DNA of 52,927 nt from an uncultured Mycoplasmatota bacterium (GTDB taxonomy: Bacteria; Bacillota_I; Bacilli_A; RF39; UBA660), in assembly GCA_900542735.1 (NCBI GenBank), contig UQOS01000005.1:1-52927 (forward strand), in the 5' to 3' direction. The first letter of the stretch is position 1. Every line of letters begins with the position of its first letter. Shown here one piece after another: positions 35,427 through 42,806 of this stretch. Below the pieces are notes generated by a model. That model made no database searches. It was given only the letters and a program-made list of their open reading frames with translations, and was not told the origin of the DNA. Position numbers and translations under genes: made by a program.

Positions 35427-35752
35427 TTATCACTTCCTTCTAGTTCTTGCATTTTATCTATTGTTTCCCTATATGCATCATATACCCCTGTTAACCATTT
35501 ATCTTTATTAGGATTTATTCTATCACCTAATTCTTTTTCTAACCATTTTTTTAACTTATTCCAATTATCTTTTAGTTGTTTATTTTCTTGTTGTAATTGT
35601 TCTGATAATTGCTTGTAAAATTCTAATTGTTTTTCAGGATTAGTTATACTTGTTTCATAACTTGCTTGCATATTCGATTTTTTATCACATACTGATATTT
35701 GACAAATACCACTTTTATTATGTTCACAACGATATCCACAAATTCTACTCAT
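35423..35752 (-). CDS. 109-aa early protein with Cys N-terminus and coiled coil
   Basis: The N-terminus CGYRCEHNKSGICQISVC could bind zinc. A coiled coil (about 43-85, EQLQQENKQLKDNWNKLKKW) follows. GAGGTG precedes the ATG. Confidence 0.6.
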   Translation of the reverse strand: MSRICGYRCEHNKSGICQISVCDKKSNMQASYETSITNPEKQLEFYKQLSEQLQQENKQLKDNWNKLKKWLEKELGDRINPNKDKWLTGVYDAYRETIDKMQELEGSDK

Positions 35753-35979
35753 TCTGACACCTCTATTCCCTCTTGCATCAGTCTCTTTCTTAAAGCTTTA
35801 TTTTCTTCATTTAATTGTCTTATTTTTTTATCAGCTTCTAAGCCATCAAGTATATATTCTATTTCAACCAACCTATTTACTCTTTTAGGGCTTTTTTTAC
35901 CTACTTCCCACAGATCATCAATTTCTTTTTGTATTCTATTTTTTTCTTCTTCATAAAATTCAATTAAATCTTTATTCAT
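35749..35979 (-). CDS. 76-aa coiled-coil early protein
   Basis: Start chosen at the ATG 35979 (GGAG about 10 nt upstream) rather than 36006. Almost wholly helical (FYEEEKNRIQKEIDDLWEVG, IRQLNEENKALRKRLMQEG). Overlaps the next gene by 4 nt. Function unknown. Confidence 0.55.
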   Translation of the reverse strand: MNKDLIEFYEEEKNRIQKEIDDLWEVGKKSPKRVNRLVEIEYILDGLEADKKIRQLNEENKALRKRLMQEGIEVSE

Positions 35980-35996
35980 ATTCTTATTTCTCCTTT

Positions 35997-36530
35997 TTAT
36001 ATCCATATTATTTTTTTATTTAATGCTTCAATGTTATAACAAACCCAACAACATCCTTTATTAAATCCAGTAGTGCACCCTAAAAATTTAATTCTTTTCT
36101 TAAATATTAATATTGATAATTTATCAATATATTTTTCCCACATTTCAGCTCTAGCTGGAGTTTCTAAAGTCGATAATGGTAATAATAAGCAAAAAGATTT
36201 AATTTTCTTTTGTTCTACTAATTCAAATGTTCTTTTAATAATTTCATTTTGTTGACTAAACGGTGGGTTACTGATTAGCAAATCGCAATCAATTGGTGGC
36301 TCCGTCTTGAAAAAATCATTTCCTAAATCATCAAAAATATGTGTTGCCTTGTACTTTAAATTAAGTTCTTCGGCTTTCAATTTAAACTGTGAATCGTAGT
36401 TATTAAATGGAAACCAAATATTTTTAAATTGTTTTATATTTATCAAATTATATATATCCTCTACCACCCATCTAGGAGTAGCTACATGATCTTTATTAAT
36501 TAATTTATCTTGCTCATATAATGTATTCAT
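35997..36530 (-). CDS. Phage N6-adenine methyltransferase-like protein
   Basis: 177 aa. DLLISNPPFSQQNEI contains the NPPF catalytic motif of amino-methyltransferases. The SAM site would be near NIWFPFNNYDSQF, which is an unusual form of motif I. The N-terminal KDHVATPRWVVEDIYNL fits the family. It probably methylates phage DNA, though an RNA substrate is possible. AAGGAG precedes the ATG. Confidence 0.75.
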   Translation of the reverse strand: MNTLYEQDKLINKDHVATPRWVVEDIYNLINIKQFKNIWFPFNNYDSQFKLKAEELNLKYKATHIFDDLGNDFFKTEPPIDCDLLISNPPFSQQNEIIKRTFELVEQKKIKSFCLLLPLSTLETPARAEMWEKYIDKLSILIFKKRIKFLGCTTGFNKGCCWVCYNIEALNKKIIWI

Positions 36531-36532
36531 AA

Positions 36533-36625
36533 TTACTCCTTACTATAAAGAAAAAAACAGCCAAAATCATCATCAACAAAAAACTCATAATCTTCTAATA
36601 TTTCTATTATTTTTTCTTTATCCAT
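36533..36625 (-). CDS. 30-aa acidic frame before the methyltransferase
   Basis: Reads MDKEKIIEILEDYEFFVDDD and ends LYSKE. GGAG lies 11 nt upstream, and its end overlaps the ribosome site of the next gene. It may be a leader peptide. Confidence 0.35.
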   Translation of the reverse strand: MDKEKIIEILEDYEFFVDDDFGCFFLYSKE

Positions 36626-36658
36626 TATTCTTATTTCTCCTTTTCTAAATAAATAAAA

Positions 36659-36774
36659 ATCACAGCTAACAATCCTACACGAGCTTAGATGTCTCTATTA
36701 ATGCTCTAAAACTTGCTGTGATATTTTTTTAATAAGAGAGGTAGTGATAGTATGAAGATATCGTTTGTAGGATT
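36659..36774. other. Bidirectional terminator-like element with alternative pairing
   Basis: ATCACAGC (36659-36666) pairs with GCTGTGAT (36715-36722), with T-rich sequence on both outer sides. AATCCTACA (36671-36679), inside that loop, is perfectly complementary to TGTAGGATT (36766-36774). The two helices cross, so they form a pseudoknot or compete, as in an attenuator. Confidence 0.5.
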
Positions 36775-36793
36775 TTTAAATATCTAATAAATA

Positions 36794-36925
36794 CTAAATT
36801 TCTAATAATATTTTTGCAAATGTAATTTCTTTACCTACATACCATTCTTTGATAACCATTAATCTTTTTGATTGATTTTTTCTCTTCAGATCTAAATAAA
36901 AACAGATTCTCTTTTTTTCTTTCAT
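36794..36925 (-). CDS. 43-aa basic early protein
   Basis: Start at the ATG 36925 (AAAGGAAA upstream). Begins MKEKKRICFYLDLKRKNQSK. Overlapping longer starts run into the gene upstream. Function unknown. Confidence 0.45.
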   Translation of the reverse strand: MKEKKRICFYLDLKRKNQSKRLMVIKEWYVGKEITFAKILLEI

Positions 36926-36926
36926 A

Positions 36927-37472
36927 TTACTTGTTTCCTTTCTTAAAAGCCTTTTTTGATTGCTTTGGTAGGCCATTATTTTTATATTCAATTGATTTAT
37001 GATCAATTTTTTTAGTTAATTCTTTGATTGTATTTAATTGATTTTGATTCTTTTCTTCTGCCTGATATAACGCTTTTTCATATTCCTCAATTACTCTGTC
37101 TTTAGCATCTAATTTTGCTCTTAACTTATTATTTTCCTTAATATATCCACCTTTTTCTGAAGATAATCTATGTATTTTATCTTTAAGTTGTTTATTATTA
37201 GTTTCTGTTTCTTGATTATTTAATTTCAATTTTGAAATTTCATCTTCTTGCATTTTACTAATAGTTTTAAATGCTGCATTATCTATTTCTAATCCATTTT
37301 GTTGGCTTTTTAAATCATCTATTGCCTTTTTTCTAACACTATTTTCTTTTGCTAATTCTTGATTGCAGTCTCTTAATAATTTTAATTCATTAACTATTTC
37401 ATTATATTTAGTTCTTCTTAATATCAAAATATTGAATTTTATTCTTTTATTTTTCTTTAACTTTTTTTTCAT
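36927..37472 (-). CDS. 181-aa coiled-coil early protein
   Basis: Nearly all heptad repeats (ISKMQEDEISKLKLNNQETE, YIKENNKLRAKLDAKDRVIE) between basic ends. AGGAGG lies before the ATG. It lies next to the candidate origin, so a DNA-organising role is possible but unproven. Confidence 0.65.
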   Translation of the reverse strand: MKKKLKKNKRIKFNILILRRTKYNEIVNELKLLRDCNQELAKENSVRKKAIDDLKSQQNGLEIDNAAFKTISKMQEDEISKLKLNNQETETNNKQLKDKIHRLSSEKGGYIKENNKLRAKLDAKDRVIEEYEKALYQAEEKNQNQLNTIKELTKKIDHKSIEYKNNGLPKQSKKAFKKGNK

Positions 37473-37533
37473 TTTTCCCTCCTAAATGTTGAATAATTTT
37501 TTATTAATAATTAAGATTTTTTTACATTATTTT

Positions 37534-37623
37534 TGTGGATAAAATAATTTACATAATCCCTTAAACTGTAAATTTTTTCTAAAACTGTGGATAACTATTT
37601 TTAAGTATATAAAATATACTTAA
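37534..37623. other. Candidate prophage replication origin or recombination site
   Basis: Two perfect DnaA-box sequences (TGTGGATAA, 37534-37542 and 37586-37594, same orientation, 52 bp apart) lie in AT-rich noncoding DNA. A perfect 10-bp palindrome around AAA follows (about 37600-37622). The repeat AAAATAATTTAC recurs nearby. The palindrome lies 65 nt from the end of the tyrosine recombinase gene. Confidence 0.45.
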
Positions 37624-37685
37624 TTTTAAAATTTTTGATTTTTTTCAAATAAAATAATTTACCATAATAACAATTATCGTTAATT

Positions 37686-38360
37686 TTACTTTTTTGAGTG
37701 TTTATGTACAGCCCCCAAATAGACAGCTTCACGATCATTTTCTGCATCTTCAATACCCCAGTGAGTATATCTTTTTGTATAGTCATAATCATCATGATTA
37801 TACATTTTCATTAATGTTTCAGGATTACCACCATTTTTTAAATATTGATATCCAAAAGTTTTTCTCAAACTATGCAATCCTAAAACAAAATATATTCCAA
37901 CTTCACGACCAGCTTTTTGAATTATCTTATGACCTTGCTGTCTAGTGATAGGATAAATCACTGGATAACTCTTTTCTTTATAAGTTTGAACCTTTTTCTG
38001 ACCCATAAACAAATAATCGGATCTAGTTAATTTATTTCTTTCAATATAATCTAAAATATCTTGATGAAGTTTTCCATTCATTCTAAAGTTTTGCATCTTA
38101 CCTGTTTTATTTTCTTTAATATGAACATAACCATCTATAACATCTGTAACTCTTAATTGAAGTAGATCCTCTGCCCTAAATGCTGTATTAATTCCAATAA
38201 GTGCAAGCATATAATTTCTGTCAGCTATATATTTTTTTATTGGCGTTTTTGCATGTTCAAATTTTCTTAAAAGATTTAACATAAATTCATTTAATAGTTT
38301 TGGGTCCTTAATTGGTAAGGTTTCATGTTGCCCACCAAAATGCTTTATTCTTCTAGACAT
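37686..38360 (-). CDS. Tyrosine recombinase in the replication module
   Basis: 224 aa, catalytic domain with a short N-terminus. Active residues are visible: Arg62 (AFRAEDLLQLR), Lys in NKTGK (about 85-88), His163 and Arg166 (LHSLRKTFG), His189 (MYNHDD) and Tyr198 (KRYTHW). It is unlikely to be the integrase, since the att sites have serine-recombinase form and a serine integrase sits beside attR. Dimer resolution of replicating phage DNA is a likely role. Confidence 0.85.
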   Translation of the reverse strand: MSRRIKHFGGQHETLPIKDPKLLNEFMLNLLRKFEHAKTPIKKYIADRNYMLALIGINTAFRAEDLLQLRVTDVIDGYVHIKENKTGKMQNFRMNGKLHQDILDYIERNKLTRSDYLFMGQKKVQTYKEKSYPVIYPITRQQGHKIIQKAGREVGIYFVLGLHSLRKTFGYQYLKNGGNPETLMKMYNHDDYDYTKRYTHWGIEDAENDREAVYLGAVHKHSKK

Positions 38361-38525
38361 TTATTTGGCCAGTAATAGTATGTAAAGCAAATTGTTATAT
38401 TGAAGTTTAGTTAATTCAAAAAAATGATTTACTTTACACAAGTTAAAAATTACTTTGTGATTTATGTTTTTATCTTTTAAAATATCTATTAATTTTAATA
38501 TTTCATTTTCACTAATATATTCCAT
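38361..38525 (-). CDS. 54-aa protein coupled to the tyrosine recombinase
   Basis: Reads MEYISENEILKLIDILKDKN; helical. Its stop directly abuts the recombinase ATG (TAAATG). AAGGAG lies upstream. Perhaps an accessory factor. Confidence 0.55.
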   Translation of the reverse strand: MEYISENEILKLIDILKDKNINHKVIFNLCKVNHFFELTKLQYNNLLYILLLAK

Positions 38526-38531
38526 ACCTTT

Positions 38532-39764
38532 TTACTCCTTAGTTTCACAAAACCTTTGATTTTTTTGATTATAATGATAATCAATAATACCTGTTTCACC
38601 ATTGCGATTTTTACCAATAATTAGTTTCACATAATCATTACGTGCATCAACGAATTTATAAGCATTTTCGTTATGTAGCATTAAAACGGTTGTTGCTGAT
38701 TGTTCTAGCTCACCTGATTCTTTTAAATCGCTTATTTTTGGATATTTATCTTTTTCTTTTTCAGAATTTCTATTTATTTGAGCTAAAACAAAAATAGTAC
38801 AATTATAATCTAAACTTATTTGTCTTAATTCTTTTACAATTTCAGTGACCCTTTCATAGCTAGATCTGTTTTTTTCTGTATCTCTAATTAATCCTACATA
38901 ATCAATGAAAACTATTGTATGCTCATTGTTTGATTCTTTAATTACTTGTGATTTTATAGTTCTTATAGTTTGTCCACCTGTAATAATATTAATTTTCTTT
39001 TTACTTAAATTATTACAAGCATCTTTCGCTTTATTTACAACATATTGATCACTAAAATCATCTAATTTATTTACTTCTAAATAAGTATTAATTCCTATTA
39101 ATCTTCTATAAATCTGCTGTTCTGTCATTTCCATATTGAAATATAAGCAATTATAATTATCACTTAAATTTTCTAAAACATTTAATGCAAATCCAGTCTT
39201 ACCTACACCTGGCCTTGCAGCAATAACTATAAGATCATGTTCTTGAATATTCGCAGCTTTAGTTAATTTCTCAAATCTAAATACGATTCTATTTTTCTTT
39301 TGAGATACTAAGCTATAAATTTGTTCTTTTGTTAATCTATTTAGTTTTGAATTTAATGACTTTTGTTCTATTTCATGAATATAATCTAATAGTTCATCTT
39401 GTGTCATCTGATTAGCTTTAAATCTTTCTATAGCTAATAATAATAGCTTTTTGATGTGCATTCTAAAAAGATTCTCTTGATAATATTCAAAATGTGATGG
39501 AAGACCAAGTTGCATGATATTCGTTAAGTATTCAATTGTGATAGCATCTTTTCCTTGAAATAATTCTTGATGTTCTGATACCAAACCAACCAAATCGAAC
39601 TTATGAAATTTCTTATATTCATCTTTCATTGCTGATAATAATTTGATTAATTTAGGATTTGTAAAATTTTTTTCACTTAATAATAATCTATCTAATAAAT
39701 GATAATCTGCTAATATTAATCCAACAATTGTTTCTTCTAACTCTAAACTTTCTAAACCTGTCAT
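38532..39764 (-). CDS. DnaB-like replicative helicase
   Basis: 410 aa. The N-terminal DnaB domain (LESLELEETIVGLILADYHL) is followed by a RecA-like core: Walker A AARPGVGKTGFALN (about 182-195), Walker B HTIVFIDYVGLI, and FVLAQINRNSEKEKDKYPKI with SDLKESGELEQSA. It unwinds phage DNA at the fork. Its ATG overlaps the DnaD-like gene stop. Confidence 0.92.
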   Translation of the reverse strand: MTGLESLELEETIVGLILADYHLLDRLLLSEKNFTNPKLIKLLSAMKDEYKKFHKFDLVGLVSEHQELFQGKDAITIEYLTNIMQLGLPSHFEYYQENLFRMHIKKLLLLAIERFKANQMTQDELLDYIHEIEQKSLNSKLNRLTKEQIYSLVSQKKNRIVFRFEKLTKAANIQEHDLIVIAARPGVGKTGFALNVLENLSDNYNCLYFNMEMTEQQIYRRLIGINTYLEVNKLDDFSDQYVVNKAKDACNNLSKKKINIITGGQTIRTIKSQVIKESNNEHTIVFIDYVGLIRDTEKNRSSYERVTEIVKELRQISLDYNCTIFVLAQINRNSEKEKDKYPKISDLKESGELEQSATTVLMLHNENAYKFVDARNDYVKLIIGKNRNGETGIIDYHYNQKNQRFCETKE

Positions 39765-40519
39765 AGTTTTTTATAATAGCTAGCACCTGTTTCACCGGTA
39801 TCAGGCAAGCCATTTCCTCTTTTCTTCTTTTCTTTTGATTCTCTAAATTCAGCAATGCTTTTCTTAGCATCTGCAACTGATTTAATATTTTTCTTTTTCC
39901 AATTGAAAATAATTTTATCTATGTATTTGATATTGAAATTGCCACTTGTCGATGCTTCCTGTATTGCTAATTTTAAAACATCTAATGGATAATCCCATGT
40001 ATTAATTATTTCAATTTCTAACGGACTTAATAATCTACCAAACTCATTTTCAATAATTTGAAAAATCGGATTTATAGTTTCTTCTTGTATATATATATTA
40101 TTACTATTATTACTAATCTTATCTGGGTTGCCATTTGGTTGCCAAGTGGTTGCCATTTGGTTGTCATTCTTTATAGTACCTTTTAAATCATAAGTTTTAT
40201 TATTTATTTCTAGCATATTTCTTTCATAAATATGAATTGTTGGGTGATATCTATCGCCACGAATTGTATTATGCAATAGCCAATGCTTTACAACACAAAC
40301 TCTTGTTTCAAAAGGAATTATAAATTGCTTAGTAACTAATATTTTATAATCATCGTTTGAGACCCCTATCATTTTTATTATTTTTAGAGGGGCATCTACA
40401 AATCCATCATCATCTGCTCTCATACAATATTCATAATATAAGAGTCGTGCTGATACTGGCATTTCTAAAAATAAATCTGTATCTATTAGTTTTAAATTGA
40501 TCATTCTTTTACTAGCCAT
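39761..40519 (-). CDS. Replication initiator with DnaD domain
   Basis: 252 aa from the ATG at 40519 (AGGAAG upstream). The N-terminal winged-helix part (MINLKLIDTDLFLEMPVSAR, RADDDGFVDAPLKIIKMIG) is the phage replisome-organiser pattern. The C-terminal part (FGRLLSPLEIEIINTWDYPL, KYIDKIIFNWKKKNIKS) is a DnaD domain. It loads the helicase encoded next. Confidence 0.88.
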   Translation of the reverse strand: MASKRMINLKLIDTDLFLEMPVSARLLYYEYCMRADDDGFVDAPLKIIKMIGVSNDDYKILVTKQFIIPFETRVCVVKHWLLHNTIRGDRYHPTIHIYERNMLEINNKTYDLKGTIKNDNQMATTWQPNGNPDKISNNSNNIYIQEETINPIFQIIENEFGRLLSPLEIEIINTWDYPLDVLKLAIQEASTSGNFNIKYIDKIIFNWKKKNIKSVADAKKSIAEFRESKEKKKRGNGLPDTGETGASYYKKL

Positions 40520-40548
40520 AAAAACACTTCCTAATATCACAATAATGT

Positions 40549-40608
40549 GTTATAATATAAGTGCTTTTTATGAAGCAAGGGACTTTTTGCCTTCCCGGGT
40601 TCAAGTCC
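40549..40608 (-). promoter_or_regulatory. Leader and candidate promoter of the replication operon
   Basis: On the minus strand TTGCTT (40578-40573) and TATAAC (40554-40549) are 18 bp apart. A GGACTT/AAGTCC stem (40580-40585/40603-40608) with CCCGGG in its loop lies upstream. Confidence 0.35.
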
Positions 40609-40627
40609 TTTTCTTTTTGTCTTAAAA

Positions 40628-40771
40628 TCATAAATCTCCTCCATATTGATAAATTAATTCCATTTTTCCACTTTCAATTTGATGGTTTCTGTATGATCCA
40701 TAAATAATAAATCCAACAAATGCAACTAAAAATAAAATCGTAAGTATTACAGCTTTTATCATATCTTTCAT
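40628..40771 (-). CDS. 47-aa membrane protein
   Basis: Reads MKDMIKAVILTILFLVAFVG, then a polar tail. AAGGGGTGAG precedes the ATG. One membrane helix. Small early membrane proteins may act in superinfection control; not shown here. Confidence 0.6.
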   Translation of the reverse strand: MKDMIKAVILTILFLVAFVGFIIYGSYRNHQIESGKMELIYQYGGDL

Positions 40772-40815
40772 TTTTCTCACCCCTTTCTAGCTTGTCCACT
40801 TCACTTTTTCCACAA

Positions 40816-40986
40816 CTATGTTGATTTCTTTTTATTCAAATTGTATATTTTTGTGTTTACAAATTTAATACTTTCTTGAAATTCAAATAATTCGATTAAG
40901 GTTTTCATCATGTCTTCTCCATGCTCAATTACATAATTTTTAAGTTTGGTAGCTGTTTCATCATTTTTGACTTCATTATTTTCCAT
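40816..40986 (-). CDS. 56-aa early protein
   Basis: Reads MENNEVKNDETATKLKNYVI; start at the second of two adjacent ATG (GAGGTG 5 nt upstream). Helical and soluble. Unknown. Confidence 0.55.
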   Translation of the reverse strand: MENNEVKNDETATKLKNYVIEHGEDMMKTLIELFEFQESIKFVNTKIYNLNKKKST

Positions 40987-41048
40987 CATCACACCTCTCT
41001 AAATTTTATTCGACAAAATTCTTTATTTTCATTTTTTATATTTACTTT

Positions 41049-41198
41049 TCATAGGAAAAGTTTTAATAAACTTAGTACAATTATTACTAATAAAACTAAA
41101 TTGACTATGAATCCTGCCAATATCTGATTTTCCATAACTTTTATCTCTTTTTGTTGAATGTTAATTAAGTTTAATAGTTTTTCTGTTTCTTTATTCAT
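41049..41198 (-). CDS. 49-aa membrane protein
   Basis: Reads MNKETEKLLNLINIQQKEIK, then a membrane helix to the C-terminus. AGGAG lies 6 nt before the ATG. Unknown. Confidence 0.6.
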   Translation of the reverse strand: MNKETEKLLNLINIQQKEIKVMENQILAGFIVNLVLLVIIVLSLLKLFL

Positions 41199-41221
41199 AA
41201 TCTACTCCTATTCTTCTATTT

Positions 41222-41458
41222 TTATTTTTTCTGCATTCTGTCATATACTTTGGTAAAAAAATTTAGTAAGTCAACATTATAATATTCAAGCAAAGTATTA
41301 ATAATATAAATCTTCATCGAACTATTTCCATTTTCATATTTGCTAATTGTATCTTTGTTAAGTCCAGTTGCTTTAGATACATTTATAATCTGAAGTTCAC
41401 GACTTCTTCTTATATTAGTCAACTCAAGTCCGATGGATTTGATTAATTCATTTTTCAT
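41222..41458 (-). CDS. Cro-like XRE regulator
   Basis: 78 aa, one helix-turn-helix (INVSKATGLNKDTISKYENG). It is divergent from the CI-like repressor, with operators between, and is the first gene of the early minus-strand operon. It probably represses the lysogenic promoter. Confidence 0.8.
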   Translation of the reverse strand: MKNELIKSIGLELTNIRRSRELQIINVSKATGLNKDTISKYENGNSSMKIYIINTLLEYYNVDLLNFFTKVYDRMQKK

Positions 41459-41479
41459 TCTTACCTCCTATCTGTACCA

Positions 41480-41508
41480 ATCATATCATGACACTTTGCA
41501 GAAGTCAA
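41480..41508 (-). promoter_or_regulatory. Lytic (cro-side) promoter with operator
   Basis: On the minus strand TTGACT (41508-41503) and TATGAT (41485-41480) are 17 bp apart. The operator copy TGACACTTTGCAGAA (41489-41503) lies between them, so a bound repressor would block it. Confidence 0.75.
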
Positions 41509-41530
41509 TGATATTTTCTGCATTTTGTCA
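41489..41530. promoter_or_regulatory. Inverted operator pair between repressor genes
   Basis: TGACACTTTGCAGAA (41489-41503) and TTCTGCATTTTGTCA (41516-41530) are inverted copies of TGACAnnnTGCAGAA (12 of 15 match). They lie between cro-like and CI-like genes and are the probable binding sites of both. Confidence 0.7.
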
Positions 41531-41538
41531 TTTTTTTA

Positions 41539-41567
41539 TTGAAAAAATAATCTTATTATTATATAAT
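41539..41567 (+). promoter_or_regulatory. Lysogenic (repressor) promoter
   Basis: TTGAAA (41539-41544) and TATAAT (41562-41567) are 17 bp apart, followed by AAAGGAGG and the repressor ATG. Confidence 0.85.
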
Positions 41568-41586
41568 TTAGAAGAAAGGAGGCATT

Positions 41587-42234
41587 ATGGCAGAATATTT
41601 TAGTACTAATTTAAAACATTTAAGGGAAAAACTAGGATTATCCCAAAATAAATTAGCTGAAAAAATTGGAGTTAATCAAACCACAATTGCAAGATGGGAA
41701 GATGATAATCGTATACCCACTATTGACAATGCTATTGATGTGGCAAATGCCCTAAATATTTCATTACCAGACTTATTAGGACGAGACCTAAGATTTGATA
41801 ATGCTGAAATAATAAATATAGATTCAAACATTATTAGAATTCCAGTATATGGAACGATCAAAGCCGGTATACCAATAGAAAGTCAAGCTGATATTATAGA
41901 TTATGTTGATATACCAAAAGAATGGACTATTGGTAATAAAAAGTTTTATGGTCTGAAAATAAGTGGTGATTCAATGTTCCCTAAATATAATGAAAATGAT
42001 ATTGTTATATTTGAGCAAAATGATGACTATGAATTATACAATGGTAAAGATGTGGCTATTATGATAAATGGAACCGAGTCTACTTTTAAAAAGATTCTTG
42101 TTAATGAGCAAGGAATAGTATTACAACCATATAATACAGCTTATGATATTATGATGTTTTCTAAAGAGCAGGTTGAGCAGTTACCTATTAAAGTTGTGGG
42201 AATTGCTAGGGAGAAAAGAACTAAGATAGATTAA
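41587..42234 (+). CDS. CI-like repressor with LexA-type self-cleavage domain
   Basis: 215 aa. The N-terminal XRE domain (LGLSQNKLAEKIGVNQTTIA) is followed by an S24 peptidase domain. The cleavage site is Ala93-Gly94 (IKAGIP), with nucleophile Ser129 (SGDSMFP) and general base Lys168 (STFKKI). Such repressors cut themselves when bound to RecA filaments, so the prophage should be induced by DNA damage. It maintains lysogeny from the inverted operators. Confidence 0.9.
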   Translation: MAEYFSTNLKHLREKLGLSQNKLAEKIGVNQTTIARWEDDNRIPTIDNAIDVANALNISLPDLLGRDLRFDNAEIINIDSNIIRIPVYGTIKAGIPIESQADIIDYVDIPKEWTIGNKKFYGLKISGDSMFPKYNENDIVIFEQNDDYELYNGKDVAIMINGTESTFKKILVNEQGIVLQPYNTAYDIMMFSKEQVEQLPIKVVGIAREKRTKID

Positions 42235-42302
42235 ATTAGTTTAAAGGTACGCTAGTACAGGTGCTTTTAATATATATGTTAGAAGTAAAGGAGGTTAAAA
42301 AG

Positions 42303-42665
42303 ATGAATATATTTTTAATAATATTAGGTTGGTTTATGATATTTGCTGTTAACTTAATACCTAGCAAAATATTAGCTAAAATTAATGATGTTTCTACATT
42401 TCTTCTAGCACTACTTTCCTGTCTAATTGCTTATCTATTTGAAATTTTATTAGTAAGAAATAATTTTGAAGGCTATATGCTGATAGAATTATTATTTTTG
42501 CTAATAAACTATTATTATATAAATAATATACAAAATAAAAAAAGAGCAAAGGGTATTATAAATGATAATAAGTATCAGCAATTGAATCAATTAAAAGAAT
42601 TATTGGATAATAACATAATCACTGAAGAAGAATTCATTGAAGAAAAAAAGAAAATATTAAAATAA
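42303..42665 (+). CDS. Membrane protein with SHOCT domain
   Basis: 120 aa from the ATG at 42303 (GGAGG 8 nt upstream; an earlier ATG lacks a site). Three hydrophobic segments are followed by QLKELLDNNIITEEEFIEEK, a SHOCT domain. It is co-transcribed with the repressor and so expressed in the lysogen, consistent with superinfection exclusion (inferred). Confidence 0.65.
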   Translation: MNIFLIILGWFMIFAVNLIPSKILAKINDVSTFLLALLSCLIAYLFEILLVRNNFEGYMLIELLFLLINYYYINNIQNKKRAKGIINDNKYQQLNQLKELLDNNIITEEEFIEEKKKILK

Positions 42666-42695
42666 AAAAAGACCTCGTACTGCGAATACGAAGTC
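42662..42695 (-). terminator. Terminator on the minus strand
   Basis: Stem of 9 bp with 7-nt loop and T-run on the minus strand only; the plus strand has no T-run after it. Confidence 0.75.
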
Positions 42696-42761
42696 AAAAA
42701 TGAAAAACCTATTTAAGCTACCAAACTTAAAAATATATCAAATAATGATATAGAGTTTTTC
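42662..42761 (-). ncRNA. Candidate minus-strand small RNA
   Basis: A minus-strand extended -10 (TG-n-TATAAT, 42773-42768) precedes a 9-bp hairpin (about 42745-42769), a linker, and an intrinsic terminator (42671-42679/42687-42695, one G-U pair, then seven T). No minus-strand gene ends here, so the terminator is otherwise unexplained. There is no good -35. Confidence 0.5.
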
Positions 42762-42806
42762 TATATCATTATAGCATAGACTTAATTAAAAAGGAAGTGT
42801 TGCAAT

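Noticed and set aside
36690..36720. Minus-strand GTTTTAGAGC, like a CRISPR repeat or tracr segment
   Set aside because: A single copy with no spacers, no second repeat and no cas gene; explained by the local hairpin.
37686..38360. Tyrosine recombinase as the phage integrase
   Set aside because: It lies in the replication module far from the ends, while the serine integrase adjoins attR and the att sites have serine-type symmetry.
40590..40608. GGTTCAAGTCC, like a tRNA T-arm
   Set aside because: The flanking bases do not form a T stem, and no acceptor, D or anticodon arm fits. Treated as part of a leader hairpin.
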